This document shows, in pieces, positions 55,039-63,547 of a stretch of 64,000 nt of DNA. The stretch comes from Rhizobacter sp. Root1221. Its GTDB lineage: Bacteria > Pseudomonadota > Gammaproteobacteria > Burkholderiales > Burkholderiaceae_C. A program made the translations under genes and the position numbers. The notes under the pieces were generated by a model, which saw only the letters and a list, made by a program, of their open reading frames with translations, was not told the DNA's origin and made no database searches. The number at the start of each line of letters is the position of its first letter. The first letter of the stretch is position 1. The stretch covers positions 196,610 through 260,609 of the forward strand of contig NZ_LMDI01000005.1 of NCBI RefSeq assembly GCF_001425785.1. The letters are read 5' to 3'.

Positions 55039-55527
55039 ATGGCCACGCTGCACGGCGTCGACGGTGTCTCGCCCGATCTCGGGGGAGATGCACTGCGCCT
55101 CGATCATCAGCTCTGCTTCGCCCTCTACGCGAGTTCACTCGCGATGACGAAGGTGTACAAGCCATTGCTCGACGGCCTCGGCCTCACCTACCCGCAGTAC
55201 CTCGTGATGATGGCGCTGTGGGAACGCGACCACCGCGCGGTGGGCGACCTGGGCGACCAGCTGTTCCTCGATTCCGGCACGCTCACCCCGCTGCTCAAGC
55301 GCATGGAGGTGAGCGGTCTGCTGACCCGGGAACGGGCGAAGGAAGACGAGCGCCGGGTGCTGGTGACCCTCACGCCCGAGGGGCGCGCGCTGCGTGCACG
55401 CGCCGCCGGCGTGCCCGTGGAAATCGCCTGTGCGGCCCAGATGCCGCTGGCGGAGATCAGCAACCTCCGCGAGCGCCTGCACGGCCTGCGGGAGCGCCTC
55501 GCGGCGACCCACCCGGCCGACAAATGA
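55039..55527 (+). CDS. MarR family regulator, OhrR-like
   Basis: A 162-residue winged-helix regulator. The reactive-Cys region reads LRLDHQLCFALYASSLAMTK, matching the peroxide-sensing Cys of OhrR, followed by YKPLLDGLGLTYPQYLVMMA and the wing (KEDERRVLVTLTPEG). The absence of an ohr gene nearby leaves the target open; the aldo/keto reductase or DUF3606 gene may be one. Start ATG 55039. Confidence 0.92.
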   Translation: MATLHGVDGVSPDLGGDALRLDHQLCFALYASSLAMTKVYKPLLDGLGLTYPQYLVMMALWERDHRAVGDLGDQLFLDSGTLTPLLKRMEVSGLLTRERAKEDERRVLVTLTPEGRALRARAAGVPVEIACAAQMPLAEISNLRERLHGLRERLAATHPADK

Positions 55528-55536
55528 GCCATGGGG

Positions 55537-55710
55537 TCACATGGGGTGCCGGTCGCACACGGCTTCCACCGCGTCGCCCACTTCGGCCACGGTGCGGCGC
55601 AGTTCTTCCTCGCTGACCCCGAGGGTTTCGGTCCAGTAGGCCACCTCGCCGTCCTCCGTGAGGTCGATGCGGTCGGTGCGGTGGCGGGTGGGGGCGGCAA
55701 CGTGCGACAT
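55537..55710 (-). CDS. Small DUF3606 protein
   Basis: A 57-residue protein. RHRTDRIDLTEDGEVAYWTE then LGVSEEELRRTVAEVGDAV is the DUF3606 pattern. Proteins of this family are small, acidic and of unknown function, common in Burkholderiales. Start ATG 55710 with GGAGAT upstream. It is convergent with the OhrR-like gene. Confidence 0.85.
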   Translation of the reverse strand: MSHVAAPTRHRTDRIDLTEDGEVAYWTETLGVSEEELRRTVAEVGDAVEAVCDRHPM

Positions 55711-55824
55711 GAAAATCTCCTGCAAGGGGGCTGCGGAGAACCTTAAGGCACTCGCCGGCCTGGGTGTGTAGGACGAAGCCGGAAACCGCTGCCCGCCGGC
55801 CCCGCCTTGTCGTAAAGTCGGTGG

Positions 55825-56703
55825 ATGCCTATGAAGGACCGTGTCATGCGAACCCTGACCCTGCGAGGCGGCGCCCGTGTGCCGGTGCTCGGCCTCGGCA
55901 CCTGGGGCCTCGGCGAGGAATCCGCCCGCCGCGCCGCCGATGTGCGATCCGTGCGTTCCGCCCTCGACCTCGGCTACCGGCTGATCGACACCGCCGAAAT
56001 GTACGGAGAAGGCGGTGCCGAAGAGGTGGTGGGGCAGGCCCTCCACGAGGCCTTCCGCACCGGCGGCCTGGAGCGGGACGACGTGTTCGTGGTCACCAAG
56101 GTGTACCCGCACAACGCGAGCCGCCGCGGCACGCTGGCCGCATGTGAACGCAGCCGCCAGCGCCTGGGCCTTGACCGCATCGACCTGTACCTGCTGCACT
56201 GGCCCGGCCAGCACCCGCTCGCCCACACGGTGGCGGCCATGCACGAACTGCAGTCGGCCGGCCACGTGGCGAACTGGGGTGTCAGCAACTTCGACGTGGA
56301 TGACATGACCGAGCTGGAAGGCCTGGCGGGTGAAGGGCCGGCGTGTGCCACCAACCAGGTCTACTTCTCGATGACCGAACGGGGCGCCGAATTCAGCCTG
56401 CTGCCTTGGCTTCGGCGCCGGCACATGCCGCTGATGGCCTACAGCCCTATCGACCAGGGCGCGCTGGCCCACGACGATGCGGTGACCGAGGTGGCGCACC
56501 GCCACGGCGTGAGTGCCGCGCAGGTGGCGCTCGCGTGGGTGCTGTCGCGCGAGGGGGCCTTTGCCATCCCGAAGGCCGCCCGTGAAGCCCACCAGCGCGA
56601 GAACCTCGCGGCCGCCGTGCTGGTGCTCACCCCCGACGACCTGGCCCACCTCGACGACCGGCATCCCGCGCCATCGCGCAAGCGCCCGCTCGCGATGCTG
56701 TGA
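55825..56703 (+). CDS. Aldo/keto reductase
   Basis: A 292-residue AKR barrel protein. The catalytic tetrad is visible as Asp and Tyr in IDTAEMYGEGGAE, Lys in VVTKVYP and His in LYLLHWPGQ. The NADPH-side blocks are VSNFDVDDM and IPKAARE. Start ATG at 55825 or 55846 (both in frame, MPMKDRV / MRTLTL). It would reduce aldehydes or ketones in the cytoplasm. Divergent from the DUF3606 gene. Confidence 0.92.
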   Translation: MPMKDRVMRTLTLRGGARVPVLGLGTWGLGEESARRAADVRSVRSALDLGYRLIDTAEMYGEGGAEEVVGQALHEAFRTGGLERDDVFVVTKVYPHNASRRGTLAACERSRQRLGLDRIDLYLLHWPGQHPLAHTVAAMHELQSAGHVANWGVSNFDVDDMTELEGLAGEGPACATNQVYFSMTERGAEFSLLPWLRRRHMPLMAYSPIDQGALAHDDAVTEVAHRHGVSAAQVALAWVLSREGAFAIPKAAREAHQRENLAAAVLVLTPDDLAHLDDRHPAPSRKRPLAML

Positions 56704-56707
56704 CGGA

Positions 56708-57493
56708 TCACGCGGGACCGGGGTCACCCAGGTGACCCTGCGGGTCGCCGTCCGGCGCCGGTTCGGGCGCGGCCCGCGCCAGCGCCATCCACACCGAAAA
56801 CGGCAGCCTGCATGCCGCGTGCCGCGCCGGGCGGGCCAGTTCCAACCGGCCGCTGTCGATGCCGCCGTGCAACAACCACACGCCGAATCCCTCGGGGATC
56901 TCCTGCGGTTCGGCGATATCGGCCGGGAACACGTAGTGGCACTCGCAGCACAACCACTGGTACGACTGCCGTTTCGCGGCGTGGCGCAGGTCCGAAAGCA
57001 GGTCGGCGCGGCTCACCTTCACCTCGTGCACGATCGGGTGCAGGTAGTCTTCGACGGTGGTCTGCCGCACTGAAAACACATCCGGCCGCGCGATGCGCCA
57101 CACCGACCGCGCGGCGGGTTCGGCACCTGCGAGCTCATCCCAGAGCGGCACCGGGCTGGCCGGCGGTGCGGCGGCGTCGGCCACCGCACGAAGCGACAAC
57201 TCGCGCCACACGATGCGCCCGGACGCCTGCAGCATCGCCGCCACCCGCGTGCCCAGGCGGTCGTGCGGGGTGTCGGCGCGCCGGCTGCGGCGGCGCGCAT
57301 CGGCCAGCCAGGTGATGCCGGCGTCGGTGAGGCGCAGCGTGTCGCGGCCGTCCGGTCCCGTCAGGCGGCCCAGCAGGCCGGCAGCGAGCAGGTCGAGTTC
57401 CACCACGTCATGGCTGGGCCAGCCGGCCGAACGCCACAGCTGCAGCAGGCGCGCGCGGTGCACGCGGGTGAGGATGGACAGGGGATCGGACAT
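56708..57493 (-). CDS. PD-(D/E)XK nuclease-like protein with N-terminal winged helix (MmcB-like)
   Basis: A 261-residue soluble protein. Residues about 1-70 look like a winged helix (LLQLWRSAGWPSHDVVELDL, LRLTDAGITWLADAR). The centre has IARPDVFSVRQT, then VHEVKVSRADLLSDLRH, then YQWLCCECHYVFPADI and IPEGFGVWLLHGG. The Pro-Asp...Glu-x-Lys spacing and the strand pattern resemble PD-(D/E)XK nucleases of the MmcB type. It is convergent with the AKR gene. Function unknown; possibly DNA repair or restriction-like. Confidence 0.8.
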   Translation of the reverse strand: MSDPLSILTRVHRARLLQLWRSAGWPSHDVVELDLLAAGLLGRLTGPDGRDTLRLTDAGITWLADARRRSRRADTPHDRLGTRVAAMLQASGRIVWRELSLRAVADAAAPPASPVPLWDELAGAEPAARSVWRIARPDVFSVRQTTVEDYLHPIVHEVKVSRADLLSDLRHAAKRQSYQWLCCECHYVFPADIAEPQEIPEGFGVWLLHGGIDSGRLELARPARHAACRLPFSVWMALARAAPEPAPDGDPQGHLGDPGPA

Positions 57494-57527
57494 CGCGGGG
57501 CCATTGTCCCTCTGCTAAGGTGGCGCG

Positions 57528-57947
57528 ATGACGTCGCTGCTCACTCACGCCTGGGCGTACCCGCTGCTGGAGGTGACCCACATCGCCGGCATCGCGATGC
57601 TGTTCGGCAGCCTCGTGGTGCTCGATGTGCGGCTGTGGGGCGCGGGCGCCGCCACGTTGCCGGCGGGCCCCCTCGCGCGGCTCGTGCTGCGGGTCACCTG
57701 GGTGGGGTTCGCGCTGGTGCTGGCCAGCGGCGGGCTCATGTTTTCCACGCAACCGGGCGAGCTGCTGCACAACCCGGCTTTCCGCGTGAAGCTCGTGTTG
57801 CTGGTGCTGGCCGGGCTCAATGCGGCGTGGTTCCACCTGCGTGGCGGGTTGGCGCGCGACGACCGCCTGATGCGAGCGCTGGGCGCGCTGTCATTGGGGA
57901 TTTGGCTCGGTGTCATGATCTGCGGTCGCTGGATCGCCTACGCCTGA
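57528..57947 (+). CDS. Small inner membrane protein (DUF6644-like)
   Basis: A 139-residue polytopic protein. About four helices are seen: HIAGIAMLFGSLVVLDVRLW, LVLRVTWVGFALVLASGGLM, VKLVLLVLAGLNAAWF and LSLGIWLGVMICGRW. Conserved His/Arg residues at helix ends recall small heme or copper membrane proteins, but none is proven. It is 12 bp upstream of the secreted DUF6152-like gene, probably one operon. Confidence 0.85.
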   Translation: MTSLLTHAWAYPLLEVTHIAGIAMLFGSLVVLDVRLWGAGAATLPAGPLARLVLRVTWVGFALVLASGGLMFSTQPGELLHNPAFRVKLVLLVLAGLNAAWFHLRGGLARDDRLMRALGALSLGIWLGVMICGRWIAYA

Positions 57948-57958
57948 AGGAGACCCCC

Positions 57959-58426
57959 ATGGACCGACGTCATTTGTTGGCCGCTGCCGCGGCCTGGGGT
58001 TGCCCGGCTGCCTTTGCCCATCACGGGTGGAGCAGCTTCGACCCCGACCACCCGCTGTACCTGGAGGGCCGCGCCGTGTCCGTGCGCTGGCGCAACCCGC
58101 ACGTGGAACTCGACCTCGAGGTACCCGCCGAGCTGCGCCTGCCCGACGGCCTGGCGTCGCGCGTGCTGCCCGCCCAGGCCGCGGCGGTGGATGGCCCCGC
58201 GTTGCTCGCGAAGACCCAGCTGCCCAAGCGCCGCGACCGCCGGTGGACCGTCGAACTCGCCCCGCTGACCCGCATGGAGGCGTGGCGGGTGCAGGAGATC
58301 AAGCCCGGCACCGCGCTCGCCGTCGTGGGTTTCACGCTGCCCGGCGAAAAGGGCGAAGCCGTGTTGCGGGCCGAATACCTGTTCGTGGATGGCAAGACCT
58401 ACGGGCTGAGGTCGTCGCCGGCTTGA
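57959..58426 (+). CDS. Secreted DUF6152-like protein
   Basis: A 155-residue protein beginning MDRRHLLAAAAAWGCPAAFA, a signal peptide. The mature start HHGWSSFDPDHPLYLEGRAV then RWRNPHVELDLEV is the DUF6152 signature, a His-rich periplasmic protein often encoded next to small heme or copper-type membrane proteins. The preceding gene has that character. Function unknown; a metal-binding role is suggested by HHGW and the HP/NPH motifs. Confidence 0.88.
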   Translation: MDRRHLLAAAAAWGCPAAFAHHGWSSFDPDHPLYLEGRAVSVRWRNPHVELDLEVPAELRLPDGLASRVLPAQAAAVDGPALLAKTQLPKRRDRRWTVELAPLTRMEAWRVQEIKPGTALAVVGFTLPGEKGEAVLRAEYLFVDGKTYGLRSSPA

Positions 58427-58435
58427 CCTCAGCCT

Positions 58436-59626
58436 TCAGCTGAAAGCGGCGATGCCTGTCTGGGCGCGGCCCAGGATCAGCGCATGCACGTCATGTGTTC
58501 CCTCGTAGGTGTTCACCACCTCGAGGTTCACCAGGTGCCGCGCCACGCCGAACTCGTCGCTGATGCCATTGCCACCCATCATGTCGCGCGCCAGGCGGGC
58601 GATGTCGAGGGCCTTGCCGCACGAGTTGCGTTTCATGATGGACGTGATCTCGACGGACGCCGTGCCCTCGTCCTTCATTCGCCCGAGGCGCAGGCAGCCC
58701 TGCAGGCCGAGCGTGATCTCGGTCTGCATGTCGGCGAGTTTCTTCTGGATCAGCTGGTTGGCCGCAAGCGGGCGCCCGAACTGCTTGCGGTCGAGCACGT
58801 ACTGGCGTGCGCGGAACCAGCAGTCTTCGGCGGCGCCCAGCGCGCCCCAGGCGATGCCGTAGCGCGCGCTGTTGAGGCACGTGAACGGGCCCTTCAGGCC
58901 ACGCACCTCGGGGAAGGCGTTTTCTTCCGGGCAGAACACGTTGTCCAGGACGATCTCGCCGGTGATGGACGCGCGCAGCCCCACCTTGCCGTGGATGGCC
59001 GGCGCCGACAGGCCCTTCGCGCCCTTCTCGAGCACGAAGCCGCGGATGGCACCCTCGTCGTCCTTCGCCCACACGACGAACACGTCGGCGATGGGGCTGT
59101 TGCTGATCCACATCTTGGCGCCGCTCAGGCTGTAGCCACCGGCCACCTTCTTCGCGCGGGTCACCATGCTGCCGGGGTCGGAGCCGTGGTCGGGTTCCGT
59201 GAGGCCGAAGCAGCCGATCCACTCGCCCGAGGCGAGCTTCGGCAGGTACTTCTGCTTCGTGGCCTCGTTGCCGAACTCGTTGATGGGCACCATCACCAGC
59301 GACGACTGCACGCTCATCATCGAGCGGTAACCCGAATCGACACGCTCCACCTCGCGGGCGATCAGGCCGTAGGCCACGTAGTTCAGGCCGGAGCCGCCGT
59401 ACTGCTCGGGGATGGTGGGGCCCAAGAGGCCCAGTTCACCCATCTCGCGGAAGATGGCCGGATCGGTTTTTTCGTGGCGGAAGGCTTCCAGCACACGCGG
59501 GGCGAGGCTGCCTTGGCAGTAGGCGCGGGCCGCTTCGCGGATCTGGCGTTCGTCGTCTGTCAGTTGCTGGTCGAGGAGCAGAGGGTCGTCCCAGTGGAAG
59601 GCCGCTTTTGCATTCTTTGAACTCAT
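58436..59626 (-). CDS. gcdH: Glutaryl-CoA dehydrogenase
   Basis: A 396-residue ACAD. GCDH blocks are [88 protein letters not shown] and the catalytic Glu in [19 protein letters not shown]. It oxidises and decarboxylates glutaryl-CoA to crotonyl-CoA in lysine and tryptophan breakdown. Start ATG 59626 (MSSKNAK). It is divergent from a LysR regulator, as usual for gcdH with GcdR. Confidence 0.95.
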   Translation of the reverse strand: MSSKNAKAAFHWDDPLLLDQQLTDDERQIREAARAYCQGSLAPRVLEAFRHEKTDPAIFREMGELGLLGPTIPEQYGGSGLNYVAYGLIAREVERVDSGYRSMMSVQSSLVMVPINEFGNEATKQKYLPKLASGEWIGCFGLTEPDHGSDPGSMVTRAKKVAGGYSLSGAKMWISNSPIADVFVVWAKDDEGAIRGFVLEKGAKGLSAPAIHGKVGLRASITGEIVLDNVFCPEENAFPEVRGLKGPFTCLNSARYGIAWGALGAAEDCWFRARQYVLDRKQFGRPLAANQLIQKKLADMQTEITLGLQGCLRLGRMKDEGTASVEITSIMKRNSCGKALDIARLARDMMGGNGISDEFGVARHLVNLEVVNTYEGTHDVHALILGRAQTGIAAFS

Positions 59627-59753
59627 GTTGGTTTCCAATCAGACGGTAGGGAACAGCCGGGATGCACCTCTAAATATAGAATTCTCCAGCGCGTGCGGCA
59701 ATCGCTTTGTTCGCACGCATCCATGCGTTTTTGGAACTCCGAGAGCCCCCGGC

Positions 59754-60665
59754 ATGCGCAGGAAGATCCCTTCCACCACCGCGTTGAGCGTGTTCGAATC
59801 GGCCGCGCGCCACCGCAGCTTCACGCTGGCCGCCGTCGAGCAGGCCATGACCCAGAGCGCCGTCAGCCGGCAGGTCGCTGCGCTGGAATCGTTCCTCGGC
59901 GTCAAGCTGTTCCGCCGCACGAAACGCGGCGTGGTGCTCACCGAGGCAGGGCGCCACTACAGCGAGCAGGTGGGCGCGCGGCTGGAAGGCATCGAACGCG
60001 ACACGCTGGAGTTGATGGCCAGCCGCGGGCAGGGTGGTTCGCTGGAGATCGCCGTGGTGCCCACGTTCGCCACCAAGTGGCTGCTGCCGCGGCTCGGTGC
60101 ATTCCAGCGTCAGCACGAAGGCACGTTCGTGCACCTGACACCGCGCACGCGGCCCTTCCTGTTCGACGGCACCCCGTTCGACGCCGCCATCTACGCCGGC
60201 GAGGCCAGATGGCCCGGCACCGACGTGCACTTCCTGATGCGTGAGAACCCCATCGCGGTGGCGAGCCCCGACCTCATCGCCCCGCGCCACGTGCTCAAGG
60301 CCAACGAATTGGGCCGCCTGCCGTTGCTGCAGCAGAGCACCCGGCCGTATGCGTGGCGGCACTGGTTCGATTCGCTCGGTGTGCAGTCGCCCAACGACAT
60401 GGCCGGGCCCCGCTACGAGCTCTTCTCGATGCTCACCGAAGCGGCCATCCACGGCCTGGGCGTGGCGTTGATTCCGCGGTTCATGGTGGAAGACGAACTC
60501 GAACGCGGCCGCCTCGTGCAGGTGGTCAGGCACGACTACCTGAGCGACCGGGCCTACCACCTGGCCTATCCGCAACAGCGGTCCGAGCGGCCGCTGCTGG
60601 CGGCGTTCCGCACGTGGCTGGAGGCCGAGGCCACGCGGTATCGCGAGGCGAACGGACTGGGTTGA
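59754..60665 (+). CDS. LysR family regulator, GcdR/GcvA-like
   Basis: A 303-residue LysR regulator. The HTH is FESAARHRSFTLAAVEQAMT then QSAVSRQVAALESFLGVKLF. The effector domain has VVPTFATKWLLPRLGAFQRQ, the GcvA-group hallmark. The start is taken as ATG 59754 (MRRKIPSTTAL). It is divergent from gcdH (127 bp apart) and probably activates it in response to glutarate. Confidence 0.92.
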   Translation: MRRKIPSTTALSVFESAARHRSFTLAAVEQAMTQSAVSRQVAALESFLGVKLFRRTKRGVVLTEAGRHYSEQVGARLEGIERDTLELMASRGQGGSLEIAVVPTFATKWLLPRLGAFQRQHEGTFVHLTPRTRPFLFDGTPFDAAIYAGEARWPGTDVHFLMRENPIAVASPDLIAPRHVLKANELGRLPLLQQSTRPYAWRHWFDSLGVQSPNDMAGPRYELFSMLTEAAIHGLGVALIPRFMVEDELERGRLVQVVRHDYLSDRAYHLAYPQQRSERPLLAAFRTWLEAEATRYREANGLG

Positions 60666-60767
60666 GCGTCACGGTCAGTCGTCGTACAACCATATGCGGG
60701 ATCGTTCGTAAGGATTCATCCTCGTTCATGAAAACATCGCGGCCTTTCTCCCGAAGGGCAAGGCCCG

Positions 60768-61580
60768 ATGCCAATGAAAACTCTCACATACGCCGGTCCG
60801 ATCAAGGCCGCCGGCATGATTCTGTTGGCCGCACTGCAGGCCTGCGGTGGCGGCGACGATAACCCCTCCGAAACCTCGGCCCAACCGGTGGTGCTGGCGT
60901 CCGACGATTTCACGCAGGGCACCGGCAAATGGAAGATCGAGCAGCAGGATGCCGCCGGCACCGTGACCGCCCAAGGCGGTGTGCTCGACATCGTGCAACC
61001 CTCGGGCGCCACGGTCTGGTTCAAGCAGAAGTTCTCGGGCGACTACGAGATCCGGTTCACCGCCGTGCCGGTGCCCATCACGTTCGCGGGCACCCGGTTC
61101 GTGGACCGCATCTCCGACCTGAACGTGTTCTGGAATGCCACCGTGCCCGGGGCCGCCAACCCCGATCCCACGGCGGCCACGTCTGACGCTGCGCTGGCCT
61201 CGTACAACCCGCTGTACCTTTACTACGTGGGCTTCGGTGCCAACAGCAACACCACCACGCGGCTGCGCCGCAACGACGGCACCGCCGCCCGCCCGCAGAT
61301 CACCGGGTACGCCACGGCGGGATCCGCCACGGCCGACGACAAGGCCGGCGGCATGACCCCCGACACGCAGCTGGTGGCCAACACCCCTACCCGGGTGCGC
61401 ATCGTGTCGCGCGCGCCCACGGCGGCGGACCCGGCCAACGTGAAATGGTATGCCAACGACAAGCTGATATTCAGCTACGCCGACCCGGCACGTTATGCCG
61501 AGGGTTGGTTTGCATTCCGCACCACCACCAGCCATTTTCAACTCCGGGATTTCTCGGTGGTGGCCTTGCCGTCAAATTGA
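60768..61580 (+). CDS. DUF6250 lipoprotein, polysaccharide-utilisation partner
   Basis: A 270-residue predicted lipoprotein (lipobox ALQAC then GGGDD). The mature part is a jelly-roll-like lectin fold: FTQGTGKWKIEQQD, TVWFKQKFSGDYEIRFTA, RISDLNVFWNATVP and WYANDKLIFSYADPARYAEG, ending FQLRDFSVVALP. DUF6250 proteins occur next to polysaccharide lyases. It stands 14 bp upstream of the PL11 lyase gene, so the two work on pectin side chains together. Confidence 0.88.
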   Translation: MPMKTLTYAGPIKAAGMILLAALQACGGGDDNPSETSAQPVVLASDDFTQGTGKWKIEQQDAAGTVTAQGGVLDIVQPSGATVWFKQKFSGDYEIRFTAVPVPITFAGTRFVDRISDLNVFWNATVPGAANPDPTAATSDAALASYNPLYLYYVGFGANSNTTTRLRRNDGTAARPQITGYATAGSATADDKAGGMTPDTQLVANTPTRVRIVSRAPTAADPANVKWYANDKLIFSYADPARYAEGWFAFRTTTSHFQLRDFSVVALPSN

Positions 61581-61594
61581 TCCGGAGAATCTGA

Positions 61595-63547
61595 ATGACC
61601 ACCAAATACCTGCTCGCGGCGGCCGCGGCGATTCTCGTGGGCTGCGGGGGCGGCGGCGACGAAGTCAGCGAGTTGTCATACGACAACGTCAACGAATCGG
61701 AACACGGCGAGGCGCTCTACGTGAGCGCGGACGCCCGCTGGGTCGAGCGCCTCGACCGCGGCCTCGTGGCGGTGCCCACCGGGAAGGGCGCACTGCTCAC
61801 GTGGCGGCTGCTGGGCACCGAGTACGGGTCGGACATCGCGTTCAACGTCTACAAGGGCGACCGCCAGCTGAACGCCACGCCCATCTCCGGGTCCACGACG
61901 TTCGAGGACACCAGCACCGGCACCGGGGTGTACACCGTGCGCGCCGTGATCGGTGGCAAGAAGGTGCTGGCCGCGAGCAAGCCGGCGCTGGTGCTGGCCA
62001 ACGGTTACCTCGACATCCCGTTGAAGGCGCCGCCGGCCGGCGACTACTACGTGCAACACGCGTGGCCGGGCGACCTGGACGGTGACGGCCGCTACGAGTT
62101 CGTCGTGTCACGCCTGCCGAAGGGCGGCCCGGCGGCGTTGCTGCCGTCCTACCTCGAGGCCTACACGCTCGACGGCACCTTCCTGTGGCGCGTGGACATG
62201 GGCGTCAACTCGTACGCGAAGGCCGCCGGCACGGGCAACAACGACGCGCCGGCCGCGGCCATCAGCGGGTTCGGCGACACGGCCGGCTACCGCAACGACG
62301 ACATGGTCACCGTGTACGACCTCGACGGCGACGGCAAGGCGGAGGTGCTCGTGCGCACGGCCACCGGCACGGCGTTCGCGGACGGCACCGTCGTCACGTC
62401 GCCGGGCGCGTCCGACCAGTTCATCTCGGTGATCCGGGGCGCCACCGGCGTCGAGGTGGCCCGGGCGGCGGTGCCGTCCGACCTGCTGGCCTACGGCCCG
62501 GTCGGTGGCAACTTCGGCGTGGCCTACCTCGACGGCGTGCGGCCGAGCCTCGTGGCGAAACTCGTCACCCGCGGCCCCGGCAAAAACGGCGCGGGCTTCC
62601 AGTGGCTGGTCTCGACGTGGGACTACGACGGCCAGCAACTCACGCCGCGCTGGAAGTGGGTGGCCGACCTGGATCCCGCGAAACGCCAGAACGCCAACCG
62701 CTTCCACCAGATCCGCGTGGTGGACCTGGACGGTGACGGCAAGGACGAGATCGCCGACGGCAACTACGTGCTCGACGACGACGGCAAGCTGCTGTATGTC
62801 GTGGACCAGGCCATCCACGGCGACCGCTTCCACATCGGCGACTTCGACCCGTCCCGCCCGGGCCTCGAGGCATTTGCCATCCAGCAGACCGAGGTGGGCG
62901 CGTGGAGCAACTTCCCGTGGTACTACTACGACGCCGCCACCGGCACCCGCCTCATCACCGGCAAGCACCCGGACTACACGCCGGACAAGACCAGTGCCGC
63001 CGACGAGGCGATCTGGGACGTGCCGCGCGGCACCATCGCCGACATCGACCCGCGCCACCCCGGCTACGAGTTCTGGGCTGGTCTCAAGCGCCTCGACCTG
63101 CCGGCCGCGGGTGTCTACAACCTGAAGGGTGAACGCATCTCGCAAGCCGTGCCGAGCGTGAACTTCCGGATCTGGTGGGATGGCGACGTGGGCTCGGAGC
63201 TGCTCGACGGCACCGTGATCGACAAGTGGGTGCCCGAGACGTCCACCAGCACGCGCCTGTTCGCGCCGGAAGGGGTGGTGGCCACCACCCGCACGGCCGA
63301 ACCGTTCTATGGCGACGTGCTCGGCGACTGGCGCGAGGAGGTGTTGCTGGAGACCACCGACAACAAGTCACTGCGGCTCTACAGCACGAACATCCCTACG
63401 AATGTGCGGCTGTACACGCTGGCGCACAACCCCGAGTACCGGTTGAGCTTCACGGTGCGCGGCTACCTGCAGTCGAACCTGGTGGACTACTTCCTCGGGT
63501 ACGACATGGCCCAGCCGCCGCGCCCGAAGATCCGGTCGCGGCCCTGA
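61595..63547 (+). CDS. Rhamnogalacturonan lyase, polysaccharide lyase family 11
   Basis: A 650-residue exported or lipid-anchored lyase that cleaves the rhamnogalacturonan I backbone by beta-elimination. A lipobox-like AILVGC opens the protein, followed by WVERLDRGLVAVPTGKGALL. The eight-bladed beta-propeller shows repeated Ca-binding DxDGDGxxE/D motifs: DLDGDGRYEF, DLDGDGKAEV and DLDGDGKDEI, with PLGD.REE-type ending (VLGDWREEVLLETTDNKSLR). Start ATG 61595. It follows the DUF6250 gene and ends the operon. Confidence 0.94.
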   Translation: MTTKYLLAAAAAILVGCGGGGDEVSELSYDNVNESEHGEALYVSADARWVERLDRGLVAVPTGKGALLTWRLLGTEYGSDIAFNVYKGDRQLNATPISGSTTFEDTSTGTGVYTVRAVIGGKKVLAASKPALVLANGYLDIPLKAPPAGDYYVQHAWPGDLDGDGRYEFVVSRLPKGGPAALLPSYLEAYTLDGTFLWRVDMGVNSYAKAAGTGNNDAPAAAISGFGDTAGYRNDDMVTVYDLDGDGKAEVLVRTATGTAFADGTVVTSPGASDQFISVIRGATGVEVARAAVPSDLLAYGPVGGNFGVAYLDGVRPSLVAKLVTRGPGKNGAGFQWLVSTWDYDGQQLTPRWKWVADLDPAKRQNANRFHQIRVVDLDGDGKDEIADGNYVLDDDGKLLYVVDQAIHGDRFHIGDFDPSRPGLEAFAIQQTEVGAWSNFPWYYYDAATGTRLITGKHPDYTPDKTSAADEAIWDVPRGTIADIDPRHPGYEFWAGLKRLDLPAAGVYNLKGERISQAVPSVNFRIWWDGDVGSELLDGTVIDKWVPETSTSTRLFAPEGVVATTRTAEPFYGDVLGDWREEVLLETTDNKSLRLYSTNIPTNVRLYTLAHNPEYRLSFTVRGYLQSNLVDYFLGYDMAQPPRPKIRSRP

